Below are positions 31,906 to 40,503 of a stretch of 44,246 nucleotides of DNA, one piece after another. The DNA is from Gp6-AA40 sp035647075. Its GTDB lineage: Bacteria; Acidobacteriota; Vicinamibacteria; Vicinamibacterales; UBA2999. Below the pieces are notes generated by a model, which made no database searches, had not been told where the DNA came from, and worked only from the letters and a program-made list of their open reading frames with translations. Made by a program: the position numbers and the translations under genes. Where the stretch lies: the NCBI GenBank assembly GCA_035647075.1, contig DASROF010000036.1, positions 1-44,246 on the forward strand, in the 5' to 3' direction. Every line of letters starts with the position of its first letter. Within the stretch, counting starts at the first letter, position 1.

Positions 31906-33257
31906 CAGACCGGTTGCGCCTCCGCCTTCGTCCGCACCAGATCTTCACCCGTGAGCTGACGGTGCTCGCGAGCGATCGCGATCCCGAGAACGATCCAGAC
32001 GGCGACGATGGCGAGATTGAAGAGCGCGAATCCCCGCGTGGTCAACGCCAGCAGCTCAGCACCCACGAACACGACCAGGGCCTGCAGCACATCGCCGGCC
32101 CGCCAGAAGAACGAGTCGATCGCCTGCTTGGCTTTGTACTTCGCTTCGCGGCTCGTCGGGAGGAACAGCGCGTGCCGCGTCGTGTTGTTGATGGAGTAGT
32201 CGGTGCTGTTTTCCAGCATCTTGACGAGCATGATGATGCTCAACACCGGCATCAGTGCCGTGGTGCCATAGGTGAACGCGGCGATCACCGGCAGGACGAA
32301 GAGCGTGCCGCGAACGCCAAGCCACTTGAACAGCCTCGAGACCAGCAGCAGCTGGAACGCGAACCCGAGAAAATTGACCCACGCGAAAAACCGGCCGTAG
32401 AACGCGCCGATCAGCATGTCCTCGCTCCCGGCGGGTGCGGCGCCGGAGGCGATACGCGCGCTGACGTCGGCGGTAACGAGACTCCCGAGGATGTACTCGC
32501 CGAGCGTGTTCACGATGTTCGTGACGAGCACGAAGAGCGCGATGAAGAGCAGGTATCGCTGGGACAGCACGAGCCGGAAACCGCCGGCCTTGCCGATTGG
32601 CGCTTCCGCGGTTGCGGCCGCCGCGGGCGCGCGCCGGACACGCCGCTCGATCAGCCGCGTCAGGATCAGCGTCGCCGGCAGGCCGGCGGCGGCAATCAGC
32701 ATCATCGGGTACGAGCCGATCCGATCGAACAGCTCGCCGGCAAAGGCGGCTCCGGCCCATGCGCCAAGCGAGGCGCCGATTCCGACGATCGGAAACAGGC
32801 GCTTGCCGCGTTCCGCGTCGTAGACGTCGTTGGCGAACGCCCAGAGCTGCGCAGGCATCACCAGGTTGAAGACGCCAATCCACAGGAAGAAGGCGACACC
32901 GATGTGCACCCCCGCCGCGCCAAGCAGATAGAAGATGACCAGGTGGGACGCAAAGAACAGCGTTACCCAGTTGATGAGCGTGAGGCGATTGACGCGTGAA
33001 GCGAGCGCGCCATACGCAGGGACAAACCCCAGCAGGAGTACCGCCTGCCCGGCTGCCGCGTAGCTCTTGACCTCGGCGCCACCCTCGCTGAGGATGAGCG
33101 CCTCGCGGACGGTCTTCAGCAGGTAGTAGAACGCCAGCAGCAGGAACACATTGCCGGCCAGCATCAGCGCGCCGGTGCCTTCTCCTGCGCGCACGTCCGC
33201 GCCTAGAGACAGCAGCCGATCGAGGGGCCCCCGCCGATCGGGTGTTCCGTCCGTCAC
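31905..33257 (-). CDS. Npt1/Npt2-family (ATP/ADP translocase-like) carrier
   Basis: A 450-residue protein with about twelve helices. FYYLLKTVREALIL at the N-terminus is the hallmark of the TLC/Npt nucleotide translocase family, best known from Rickettsia and Chlamydia, and weaker relatives occur in free-living bacteria. MLENSTDYSINNTTRHALFLPTSREAKYKAKQAID is the conserved C-terminal block. GTG 33257 overlaps the kinase stop (GTGA). Transport of nucleotides is plausible from the family; the real substrate is not known. Confidence 0.8.
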   Translation of the reverse strand: MTDGTPDRRGPLDRLLSLGADVRAGEGTGALMLAGNVFLLLAFYYLLKTVREALILSEGGAEVKSYAAAGQAVLLLGFVPAYGALASRVNRLTLINWVTLFFASHLVIFYLLGAAGVHIGVAFFLWIGVFNLVMPAQLWAFANDVYDAERGKRLFPIVGIGASLGAWAGAAFAGELFDRIGSYPMMLIAAAGLPATLILTRLIERRVRRAPAAAATAEAPIGKAGGFRLVLSQRYLLFIALFVLVTNIVNTLGEYILGSLVTADVSARIASGAAPAGSEDMLIGAFYGRFFAWVNFLGFAFQLLLVSRLFKWLGVRGTLFVLPVIAAFTYGTTALMPVLSIIMLVKMLENSTDYSINNTTRHALFLPTSREAKYKAKQAIDSFFWRAGDVLQALVVFVGAELLALTTRGFALFNLAIVAVWIVLGIAIAREHRQLTGEDLVRTKAEAQPV

Positions 33258-34879
33258 GACACAACCGCCGACGAGGGCGTTCTCGCATGCTGGACGGTAG
33301 TCAACGGGCCGGTCAGCTCCGGAAGATGCACGTCCCACCAGGCCGCGGCTGCCTCCGGGCTCCATCCTTCGCACGCGCGGCAGTTGTAGGCCATGCGGAA
33401 CAGCTCGGCCGCATTCTGCGGCCGGCGATTGGGATCTTTGTCGAGACACGCGAGCACGAGTTCGTCGAGCTCACGCGGGATCGGCAGCTCCGTGCGCTGC
33501 GACGGCGGGACCGGCGGTGTGTTGAGGTGGTGCATCAGCATCTTCATCGAGGTGTCGGCTTCGAACACGAGCTGCCCAGTCAGCAGGTAGTAGGCCACGC
33601 AGCCGAGGGCGTACACGTCCGCCCGGCGATCCACTTCGGCCTCGCCGAGGATCGTTTCCGGCGCCATATACGCCGGCGTTCCCGTGGTCGTCTGGTCGAT
33701 GGTGGAAAGTGTATCGCCAGGACGCGTGTGTTTGACCTTGACCAGCCCGAAGTCGAGCACCTTCGCAAAATCGTATTCGAGGCCCATGCGGCAGACGTAG
33801 ACGTTCGCCGGCTTGATATCGCGGTGGACGAGGCCGCGGGCGTGCGCGTCGGCCAGGGAGTGCGCCACCTGCCGCAGCAGGTAGATCACGCGGCTGGCGG
33901 GCAGTGGCCCGAATTCGCGCACGAGCGATTCCAGATCGCGGCCGGTCAGCAGTTCCATCACGTAATAGAAGGAGCCGTCCTGCGTAACGCCGAAGTCGAA
34001 GACCTGGATCGTATGCGGCGAGCTGAGCATGGCGGTCGCCTGCGCCTCGCGCTCGAAGCGGCGGTGCAGGACGGCGGCTTCCGCCGGTGTACGCGCGCCG
34101 AGCAGTTCGGGGCGGACCAGCTTGATGGCCGCTTCACGGGCGAGCAGCCGGTGTCGTGCCCGCCAGACCTCGCCCATGCCGCCGCTGCCGAGCGGCTCCA
34201 GCAGGTGGTAGCTCCCCAGTTCCTGCGCCTCGTGCAGCCGTCGTCCGATGCGCTGCAGGATCCGCGATGGCACCATGGCGACGAACGCGCAGGCCACGTT
34301 CGGCCACGTCATCACGACGATCACGATTGGTGGCGGTGTCGGCAGGCCGGCGAGACCGGCGATCGCGAACGCGATCGGATCCATCAGCGCCGCCAGCAAC
34401 GATGCGATCAGCATGCGTCGGGGCGATGCCGGCGCAATCATCGAGTAGACGAGGATGAGCACCGCGATCCACGAGATGTGGATCTCGCCCACCTGCGGCA
34501 GCACCGAGCCCCAGGCGTTCAGGGCGCTGATGCCCACCGCATTCAGCAGCATGAAGGCGAGCCCGGAATCCTTCTTGGCGGCCAGGCTCAGCGAAGAGTG
34601 CTTGAAGACGAACCAGAGAATCGCGGAGATGACCGCCGCCGCGATCTCCACCGGAATCGTGCGCCAGTTCCAGAGCCCGGTGCCGTTGGCCGCCGGCATC
34701 ACGATGACGTCGAGCAGCAGTGCGAACGTCCACAGACTGCCGGCGATGGCGGCGAAGATGGCCAGCCGCTGAACCTGCTCGGACAGCAGCTCCTCGGGCA
34801 TACGGCCGGGGGCCCGCGAGTCGTCGTCCGGGCGCGGCGTGTCCTGACGCCTGGCGATGACGCGATCGGATGCAGCCAT
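33254..34879 (-). CDS. Ser/Thr protein kinase with an N-terminal membrane domain
   Basis: A 541-residue protein. Residues 35-200 form five to six membrane helices. The Hanks-type kinase starts near residue 213: PLGSGGMGEVWRARH (P-loop), AAIKLVRPE (catalytic Lys), VHRDIKPANVYV (catalytic loop), KVLDFGLVKVKH (DFG) and GTPAYMAPE (activation end). Most bacterial PknB-like kinases have the kinase first and the helix after, so this order is unusual. A C-terminal tail (RMAYNCRACEGWSPEAAAAWWDVH) has two Cys. It is sandwiched between two Npt-like carriers with overlapping or 2-base junctions. Confidence 0.93.
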   Translation of the reverse strand: MAASDRVIARRQDTPRPDDDSRAPGRMPEELLSEQVQRLAIFAAIAGSLWTFALLLDVIVMPAANGTGLWNWRTIPVEIAAAVISAILWFVFKHSSLSLAAKKDSGLAFMLLNAVGISALNAWGSVLPQVGEIHISWIAVLILVYSMIAPASPRRMLIASLLAALMDPIAFAIAGLAGLPTPPPIVIVVMTWPNVACAFVAMVPSRILQRIGRRLHEAQELGSYHLLEPLGSGGMGEVWRARHRLLAREAAIKLVRPELLGARTPAEAAVLHRRFEREAQATAMLSSPHTIQVFDFGVTQDGSFYYVMELLTGRDLESLVREFGPLPASRVIYLLRQVAHSLADAHARGLVHRDIKPANVYVCRMGLEYDFAKVLDFGLVKVKHTRPGDTLSTIDQTTTGTPAYMAPETILGEAEVDRRADVYALGCVAYYLLTGQLVFEADTSMKMLMHHLNTPPVPPSQRTELPIPRELDELVLACLDKDPNRRPQNAAELFRMAYNCRACEGWSPEAAAAWWDVHLPELTGPLTTVQHARTPSSAVVS

Positions 34880-34881
34880 GT

Positions 34882-37128
34882 TCAGTTACCGGCGCCGCGA
34901 CGCCGCAGTTCCTTGAGGTTCAACACGATCGACTCATTCGAGCGGAGGAGATCGGCAAGAATCGCTTCCCGGTCGCGCGTCGCGGCGGGCATGGGTGCAC
35001 CGGTGCCGAGAAACGGCCAGAGACGGTCGCGAATGTCCGGCGGCAGCACGCCTTCAAGATACTCGAGCGCCGTGCCGCGAAGCGCTGGATCGCTCGTGTG
35101 CAGCCCTCGATAGGCGATTTGGAGAGGCGTGGCCGGCAACACGAGCGAGAGCAGGACGAACACGTGCGCAAGGCTCTGGCTCGCGCGATCCTTGATGAAC
35201 TCGTCGACGAACGACGCCTTGTCGTCGCCCATCGCATCGAGGAGCCGGTGACTCTGCCAGACTGGCCGGCTCACCGTCATCTCGCGTCGCACGATTTCGA
35301 AGATCCGCTCGCGGTCAATCCGGACAAGCGGGTTCTTTGAGGTAATCGCGGACAGCGAACGGCCGCACTGGAACCTCACTTCGAACCGCGGATCATCCAG
35401 CGCGAGCAGGAGCGCATCGGCGGATCGTTGCGACACGCAGATGGAAAACACCCGCGCCAGCCGTCGTCGTACGGCGAACGGCTGGTTCGGGTCGAGCAAT
35501 GCATCGGTCAACATACCGAGCCGCTCTTCGGCCACCTTGCGCAGCGCACGAACGGCCTCTTCCGCCACGGCGTCCCAGGCGAGCAGCGGAATGACATGGG
35601 GGATCAGCAGCGCGTCCAGCCCCTCTTCTGCACGCAGCAGACGCACCACCTGGTCGCGGTTCCGCGATCGCAGCGCGAGAATGTGCTGCACCTCGGTGTC
35701 GTTCGCGGCTGCCGCGGTGTCGACGACGGCGACATCGCGCAGGGCCACGGACCCCGTCGTCATCAGGTGACGCGTCCTGAACATCGCCGTTCGCGTGGTG
35801 ATGTCTTCGATGTTCGAGAGATCGAGTTCGACCGCTCGATTGACGAGACTCCGCTCCAGCGCCTGGATGTAGCCGCGGTTGAGACGGCGCGCGACGATCA
35901 AAGACAGGCCGCCGCTGAAGATCGCGAGCGCAAGCATCGCGTGGTAATGGCTGGCGATCGGCAGAAGGATGACGAGGCTGATCAGGCCTCCGCCCAGCGC
36001 GTCACCCAGCCGATCGAACCCGACGTCGATCAGCGACTTTGCCGCGCGCTTCTCCTCTGCGGGCATCGGCGTGTAGAAGACTTCGTAGCCGGTTCGAAAC
36101 AGGGAGCCGCGAAACACCGATTCGCCGCCTCTGGCAACCGCCACGCTCCACAGTCCCGGCCACATGATTGCGCCGAGGCCGCCGACACAGAGCGCCAGCG
36201 GCGGCGTGCTGGTCGTCAGCCCGAGGCCGAGTTTCGCGAGCGCGGGCGCGCTGGCGAAGATCTGCACGACCAGCGCAATGAGTGCGGTGACGCCGTAATA
36301 CACCGCAAAGAAGCGGAGGAGCGACTCGCCGCGCCCGACCGTTTCGACTGCCTGCGCCTTGAATAAATAGTCGATGAGGGTCGCGCCCATCGTGCTCAAC
36401 AACACGAAGAGCGCAAGATTGCGCAGGTAGGGTGCGCCTGTCATCGCGCGCAGACCGGAACTCGGCGATGTCACCGCGAGATGCGCGGTGGCGTCGAGCA
36501 TGCTCCCTGCCTGCATCGCTTCGTCGTCTGCGCGTTGTGGTGTTCGTGAACGGATTGCCGTCGCACGAGCGAGGGCGTACGTCTGCCACGCACAGATCAC
36601 ATTGAGCGCCGCGAGGACCGGGAACATCACCGTGACGCCAAACATGGTCGCCACGCGATCGGCGAGAAGAGCGCCGACCAGTCCGCTGAGGGTTCCCGCT
36701 GCACCGATCCGGCCGAAGGTCCGGCGCGCAGTGTGGGGATCGAAATGTTCGGTGACGATCAGCCAGAACCCCGAGCCCAGCATCGGACCGAGACCGGAGA
36801 CCTGCAGGTAGAGCGCCTGCGCGGTCAGCCGGGGCGCCACTGACGTCAGTGTCCAGTCAACGAGGAGCAGAGCGGCGTTGATCGCGAACGTGAGTGGGAT
36901 CAGCGTGCCTGGCGGTACACGCCGCAGCCCGCGCGAGCTCAATGCGACGAGCAGGATCGAAAAGGCGGCCGTCACCACCACCATCATGGGGAGCGCGGTG
37001 ACGTCGAGGTTGGCAAGGAACAGCGCGTCGCGCGCCGCTTTGCCCGCCACGAATTGTGCGCCGACCGCACCCGCGCACACCATTGCGGTGGTCACCGCTG
37101 TCGTCGGCTGCGCCTTCGGAAATGCCAT
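34882..37128 (-). CDS. Npt/MFS-like carrier with a C-terminal HEAT-repeat domain
   Basis: A 748-residue protein. The first 420 residues hold about twelve helices; FVAGKAARDALFLANLDVTALPMM at the start matches the RDALF motif of Npt-type translocases, and GYEVFYTPMPAEEKRAAKSLIDVGFDRLGDALGG is the family's C-terminal block. The last 300 residues are soluble, helical, HEAT-like (LRKVAEERLGMLTDALLD, FAVRRRLARVFSIC, DDPRFEVRFQCGRSLSAI). The HEAT part could dock the neighbouring kinase. The ATG is at 37128, and 95 bases separate it from the second barrel gene. Confidence 0.8.
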   Translation of the reverse strand: MAFPKAQPTTAVTTAMVCAGAVGAQFVAGKAARDALFLANLDVTALPMMVVVTAAFSILLVALSSRGLRRVPPGTLIPLTFAINAALLLVDWTLTSVAPRLTAQALYLQVSGLGPMLGSGFWLIVTEHFDPHTARRTFGRIGAAGTLSGLVGALLADRVATMFGVTVMFPVLAALNVICAWQTYALARATAIRSRTPQRADDEAMQAGSMLDATAHLAVTSPSSGLRAMTGAPYLRNLALFVLLSTMGATLIDYLFKAQAVETVGRGESLLRFFAVYYGVTALIALVVQIFASAPALAKLGLGLTTSTPPLALCVGGLGAIMWPGLWSVAVARGGESVFRGSLFRTGYEVFYTPMPAEEKRAAKSLIDVGFDRLGDALGGGLISLVILLPIASHYHAMLALAIFSGGLSLIVARRLNRGYIQALERSLVNRAVELDLSNIEDITTRTAMFRTRHLMTTGSVALRDVAVVDTAAAANDTEVQHILALRSRNRDQVVRLLRAEEGLDALLIPHVIPLLAWDAVAEEAVRALRKVAEERLGMLTDALLDPNQPFAVRRRLARVFSICVSQRSADALLLALDDPRFEVRFQCGRSLSAITSKNPLVRIDRERIFEIVRREMTVSRPVWQSHRLLDAMGDDKASFVDEFIKDRASQSLAHVFVLLSLVLPATPLQIAYRGLHTSDPALRGTALEYLEGVLPPDIRDRLWPFLGTGAPMPAATRDREAILADLLRSNESIVLNLKELRRRGAGN

Positions 37129-37223
37129 GGGGACCGTTGCGCATGCTCCGCCCCGCCGCTGGAGCTAGGGGCGTCCGCGTTCGAGGGAACTGGATATGAG
37201 CCTGCGTGAGCGATGTGATCGTA

Positions 37224-38450
37224 TCAGAAGGCCGAACCGAGCTTCAGGAACAGTCGCCATCCTTCGCCGCCGCCGGTACCGACGTCGATGCGGGCAAATG
37301 TCTGGCGGTCGGAGTGGATGCGCGCACCGAATCCGTAGCCACGCCTGAGGTCGGTGAGGCCGATGTCCTCCCAGTCGTGCGCGACCTTGCCGGCGTCGAC
37401 GAAGGTGGCGACGCTGACCCACTTCGTCAGCGTCAGATCGTACTCAGCCGTCATCCAGAGTGCGTTCTCGTCCCGGAACCGGAACTCATGAAAGGCGCGA
37501 ATCGTGTCGACGCCGCCGACGTACGGCAGGAAATAGAACGGCACCCGGCTGCCCGCGGTGTTGTTGGTGTAGGCGAGGCCGACGCGGCCCATGAGGACAT
37601 GCCGCTTGGCCGCGTCGAGCGGGACGAACTGCGAGAGGTTGGCGTCGAAGCGCTTGAAGTCGTAACGCTCGAACGTGCGGTCGTTCCAGAACCCCATCGC
37701 CAGGTGATAGAAGCCGCCGCTGCGTGGACGCCCCGGCTGATCGCGGTAGTCGATGTCGGTGAAGAACGTCGTCTCGAGGTAGCCGGGCTGTTCGTTCAGT
37801 CCCGGAGCCTGCGCCTCTGAAAAGATCTGCTCGATCGACGGGTAGTTCCGGTCGCTGCCTTCGCCGATGTCCGGCGCGATGTACCCGAGCTCCGTTCCGA
37901 GATGGAGCCAGGGCACCGGCTTGAAGAGGCCGAGCGCGCGAACCTGATTACCGTCGAAGTCGTAGCTCGTGCGATTGCTCTTCAGCGAGGTGGGTCCGGG
38001 TCCGAAGTAGTCCTCCTGCGGAAAGTCCTCGTAGCGATAGCTCGTCCACAGCTCGAAGCGATCGTCCAGCGCCTGCAGCCATCGCACTTTGACGTCGGCG
38101 GCCTTGTACGTTTTGGTGGACATGCCGACAGAGAGATCCACCAGCACATCGTGCCAATGAGTGCGATACCCAGGGCCGAAGGCAAACCCGCCACCGCGCG
38201 TCATTCCACCGAAGCGGGGATACCAACCATCCACATCACCGTTCAGCCGCTTCATCAGCTGATGGTCGTCGGCCCACCGTTTGGCTTTCTCCGTAAAGCC
38301 CACCTCGTCTGGCGGGGGAGGCGGCGTGACCGCCACCGCGGCCGGCGTCTGCGCTCTCGTGTCCTGCTGTGCTGGACTCTGCTGAGCTGATGCGGAAACG
38401 GTGGCCAGTGCGAAGAATAGGATTCCGGCTGACAGGGGTCGGAACGGCAT
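37224..38450 (-). CDS. Outer-membrane beta-barrel, D15 surface-antigen type (copy b)
   Basis: A 408-residue protein with signal peptide (PLSAGILFFALATVSASAQ), a Pro/Ala linker and a barrel. FGGMTRGGGFAFGPGYR, RVPFYFLPYVGGVDTIRAFHEFRF and the terminal LFLKLGSAF parallel copy a at 30676 block by block, so they are paralogues. It starts 2 bases after the MFS gene. Possible role: passage of a substrate across, or display on, the outer membrane, serving the carriers nearby. This is inference. Confidence 0.85.
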   Translation of the reverse strand: MPFRPLSAGILFFALATVSASAQQSPAQQDTRAQTPAAVAVTPPPPPDEVGFTEKAKRWADDHQLMKRLNGDVDGWYPRFGGMTRGGGFAFGPGYRTHWHDVLVDLSVGMSTKTYKAADVKVRWLQALDDRFELWTSYRYEDFPQEDYFGPGPTSLKSNRTSYDFDGNQVRALGLFKPVPWLHLGTELGYIAPDIGEGSDRNYPSIEQIFSEAQAPGLNEQPGYLETTFFTDIDYRDQPGRPRSGGFYHLAMGFWNDRTFERYDFKRFDANLSQFVPLDAAKRHVLMGRVGLAYTNNTAGSRVPFYFLPYVGGVDTIRAFHEFRFRDENALWMTAEYDLTLTKWVSVATFVDAGKVAHDWEDIGLTDLRRGYGFGARIHSDRQTFARIDVGTGGGEGWRLFLKLGSAF

Positions 38451-38452
38451 TG

Positions 38453-39670
38453 CTAAAGCTCCCTCACGCCGTGGCTTTTGAGCAGGAACCATGCCGACAC
38501 GGCCGTTAGCAGCACGCCATTGACCATCAGTACCGACGGGGCGCTCGATCGCGTCGCGGTCCATCCGGCGACAAGGCTGCCGAGCGGCATGCCACCTCGG
38601 AACGCCACCATGTAAATGCTCATCACACGGCCGCGCATCTCGTTTGGCGCATTGAGCTGCACCAGCGACGACAACATGGCGCTGACCATCACCATGCACG
38701 CGCCGGCCACGAACAGCACGATCGCGTTGACCCAGAACACGTGTAGTAACGCGAACGTCACTATGACCAGGCCGAATAGAAACTGAATGATCAGCAGCGT
38801 AAGGCCCATATGCCGGAACCGTCCCAGCCATGCCACGACGAGCGCCCCGGCCGCAGCGCCGCAGCCGGCCGCGGCCATCAGGTAGGTGTAGTCGTTGACA
38901 CCGCCGCCGAAGACATCCTTGGTAAAGACCGGAAGGAATGTCAGCAGCGGGTTGCCAAGAAACGTCGTGGCAAATCCGAGTACGGCAAGCCCGATGAGGC
39001 CGTGATTAGCGCGCACGAACGCGAAGCCGCCCTGTAGCTGATGACGCATGCGTGCCGATGAGGAAGGCGGCACGTGCCGGATGTGCAGCGACAGGATCGC
39101 GACAATGACGGCCAGGAATGACACGCCATTGAGCCCGAAACATACGACCATGCCGAACACGGCGTAGGCCACACCGGCCGTGAGCGATCCGATCACGCGC
39201 GACAGCTGGAATTGGATCGAGTTGAACGCGATCGCGTTCGGTACGTGCTCGGTCTTGACGAGTGACGGCAACAGCGATTGATACGCGGGGCCGCCGAACG
39301 CCTGCGCCAGCCCGGTCATGACCGACAGCGCGAGCACGTGCCAGATGTGGATGACGTTGAAGTAGACGAGCGCCGCCAGCGTGAACGCCGCCGTCATCTG
39401 CACGTACTGCGACGCGAGCAGCAACTGGCGTCGATCGTGGCGATCAGCGATGACGCCGCCGATCAGCGTGAAGAGGAGAATCGGAAGTTCGCCGAGGAAC
39501 GAATCGAGGCCGAGAAAGAATGCAGACGAGGAGCCGGTGATGGTCAGCACCAGCCAGCTCTGGGCGACCTTCTGCATCCAGGTGCCGATCGTCGAGGCGA
39601 AGGCGCCGAGCCAGAGAACGCGGAAATCGCGGTAGGTGAGCGCCGCAGCGATGCGGCGAAGCGCGGTCAC
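38453..39670 (-). CDS. Major facilitator superfamily exporter (MFS_3/EntS-like)
   Basis: A 405-residue, twelve-helix permease. FRVLWLGAFASTIGTWMQKVAQSWLVL at the start and GGVIADRHDRRQLLLASQ (the MFS A-motif between helices 2 and 3) are typical of the EntS-like exporters. GTG 39670 is preceded by a GAGGAG site. It is divergent from the mutasome promoter and leads the run of leftward genes. The substrate is unknown. Confidence 0.9.
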   Translation of the reverse strand: MTALRRIAAALTYRDFRVLWLGAFASTIGTWMQKVAQSWLVLTITGSSSAFFLGLDSFLGELPILLFTLIGGVIADRHDRRQLLLASQYVQMTAAFTLAALVYFNVIHIWHVLALSVMTGLAQAFGGPAYQSLLPSLVKTEHVPNAIAFNSIQFQLSRVIGSLTAGVAYAVFGMVVCFGLNGVSFLAVIVAILSLHIRHVPPSSSARMRHQLQGGFAFVRANHGLIGLAVLGFATTFLGNPLLTFLPVFTKDVFGGGVNDYTYLMAAAGCGAAAGALVVAWLGRFRHMGLTLLIIQFLFGLVIVTFALLHVFWVNAIVLFVAGACMVMVSAMLSSLVQLNAPNEMRGRVMSIYMVAFRGGMPLGSLVAGWTATRSSAPSVLMVNGVLLTAVSAWFLLKSHGVREL

Positions 39671-39693
39671 GCTCCTCAGCTTAGTCGCACGGC

Positions 39694-39738
39694 TTGCATT
39701 TTCGTCTTATGTTCGCCTATAGTCCTCTCGGCGAACAT
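39694..39738 (+). promoter_or_regulatory. imuA promoter inside a perfect inverted repeat (candidate LexA operator)
   Basis: TTGCAT (39694-39699), an 18-base spacer and TATAGT (39718-39723) form a good promoter. TATGTTCGCC (39708-39717) and GGCGAACATA (39730-39739) are perfect 10-base inverted arms flanking the -10, ending at the ATG of imuA. The half-site CGAACAT matches half of the Gram-positive LexA box, but the halves face outward, with a 12-base gap. No ribosome-binding site is present, so the message should be nearly leaderless. Confidence 0.7.
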
Positions 39739-40491
39739 ATGGCGAATAGTGCGTTAGCTGTTCTGGAAACTGCGCTACGTGAGCGAAAGCTCGACCGGAC
39801 GTTGACGACGTCGTTGCCGCCACTCGAACGATCCGATCCTGCCGCGTTCATCCCATTTGAGATTGCCGCTGTCGATGCGGTGCTGCGTGGTGGGCTGCCA
39901 CGCGGCCAGGTCTCAGAGCTGGCTGGGCCGCACTCGTCCGGGCGAACGACGATGCTGCTGCAACTGCTCGCCGCCGCCACGCGCGGCGGCGAGATTGCCG
40001 CGCTCATCGACACCTGTGATGGCCTCGACGTGGCAAGTGCCGCCGCAGCCGGCATCGATCTCAATCGCCTGCTCTGGATTCGCGGCGCATCGAGCGGACG
40101 TGTCCTGAGCGCGCTCAGCGAGTCGAAGGATCGCATCGTCGATCGCGCGCTCAAAGCGCTCAATCTCGTGCTGCAGGCTGGCGGGTTCGGCGTGGTCGCG
40201 ATCGATCTCGCGGATGTATCGCCGCGTGTGCTCAGGAGTCTGCCGTTCACCACCTGGCTCCGCCTCCAGCGCATCGTCGAAGGCAGCGACATGGCGTGTC
40301 TGCTGATCGTGCCGGAGCCGCTCGCACGAAGCGCCGGTGGGCTCACGGTGATGTGCACCGGACGCACGACATGGAATGACGGGCGGGTTTGCCGTTTCAC
40401 AGGACTGGATACCGGGATCCGGGTTATCTCGCCGCGCCGGCGGGTTGATGGATCGGCAGCGGTTCGCGCGCTCGCAAACAACAGCGATTAG
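39739..40491 (+). CDS. imuA: ImuA, RecA-like mutasome protein
   Basis: A 250-residue RecA/SulA-like protein that helps recruit the error-prone polymerase after DNA damage. FEIAAVDAVLRGGLPRGQVSELAGPHSSGRTTMLLQLLAA contains the RecA-like core with a P-loop-like GPHSSGRTT. Further on, GFGVVAIDLADVSPRV is the Walker B-like strand. ATG 39739 lies at the edge of the operator repeat; the upstream part of the frame is promoter. The imuB frame is the same frame, separated only by TAG and four codons. Confidence 0.88.
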   Translation: MANSALAVLETALRERKLDRTLTTSLPPLERSDPAAFIPFEIAAVDAVLRGGLPRGQVSELAGPHSSGRTTMLLQLLAAATRGGEIAALIDTCDGLDVASAAAAGIDLNRLLWIRGASSGRVLSALSESKDRIVDRALKALNLVLQAGGFGVVAIDLADVSPRVLRSLPFTTWLRLQRIVEGSDMACLLIVPEPLARSAGGLTVMCTGRTTWNDGRVCRFTGLDTGIRVISPRRRVDGSAAVRALANNSD

Positions 40492-40503
40492 GCCGGGATT
40501 CAC

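Noticed and set aside
31905..33257. Evidence of an intracellular parasite because of ATP/ADP translocase-like genes
   Set aside because: The rest of the window is that of a free-living, metabolically complete bacterium, and distant Npt relatives occur outside parasites.
33242..35113. A 623-codon open frame on the plus strand
   Set aside because: It lies opposite the Ser/Thr kinase gene and the end of the Npt-HEAT gene, both with clear family motifs. The translation is His/Arg/Asp-rich shadow sequence.
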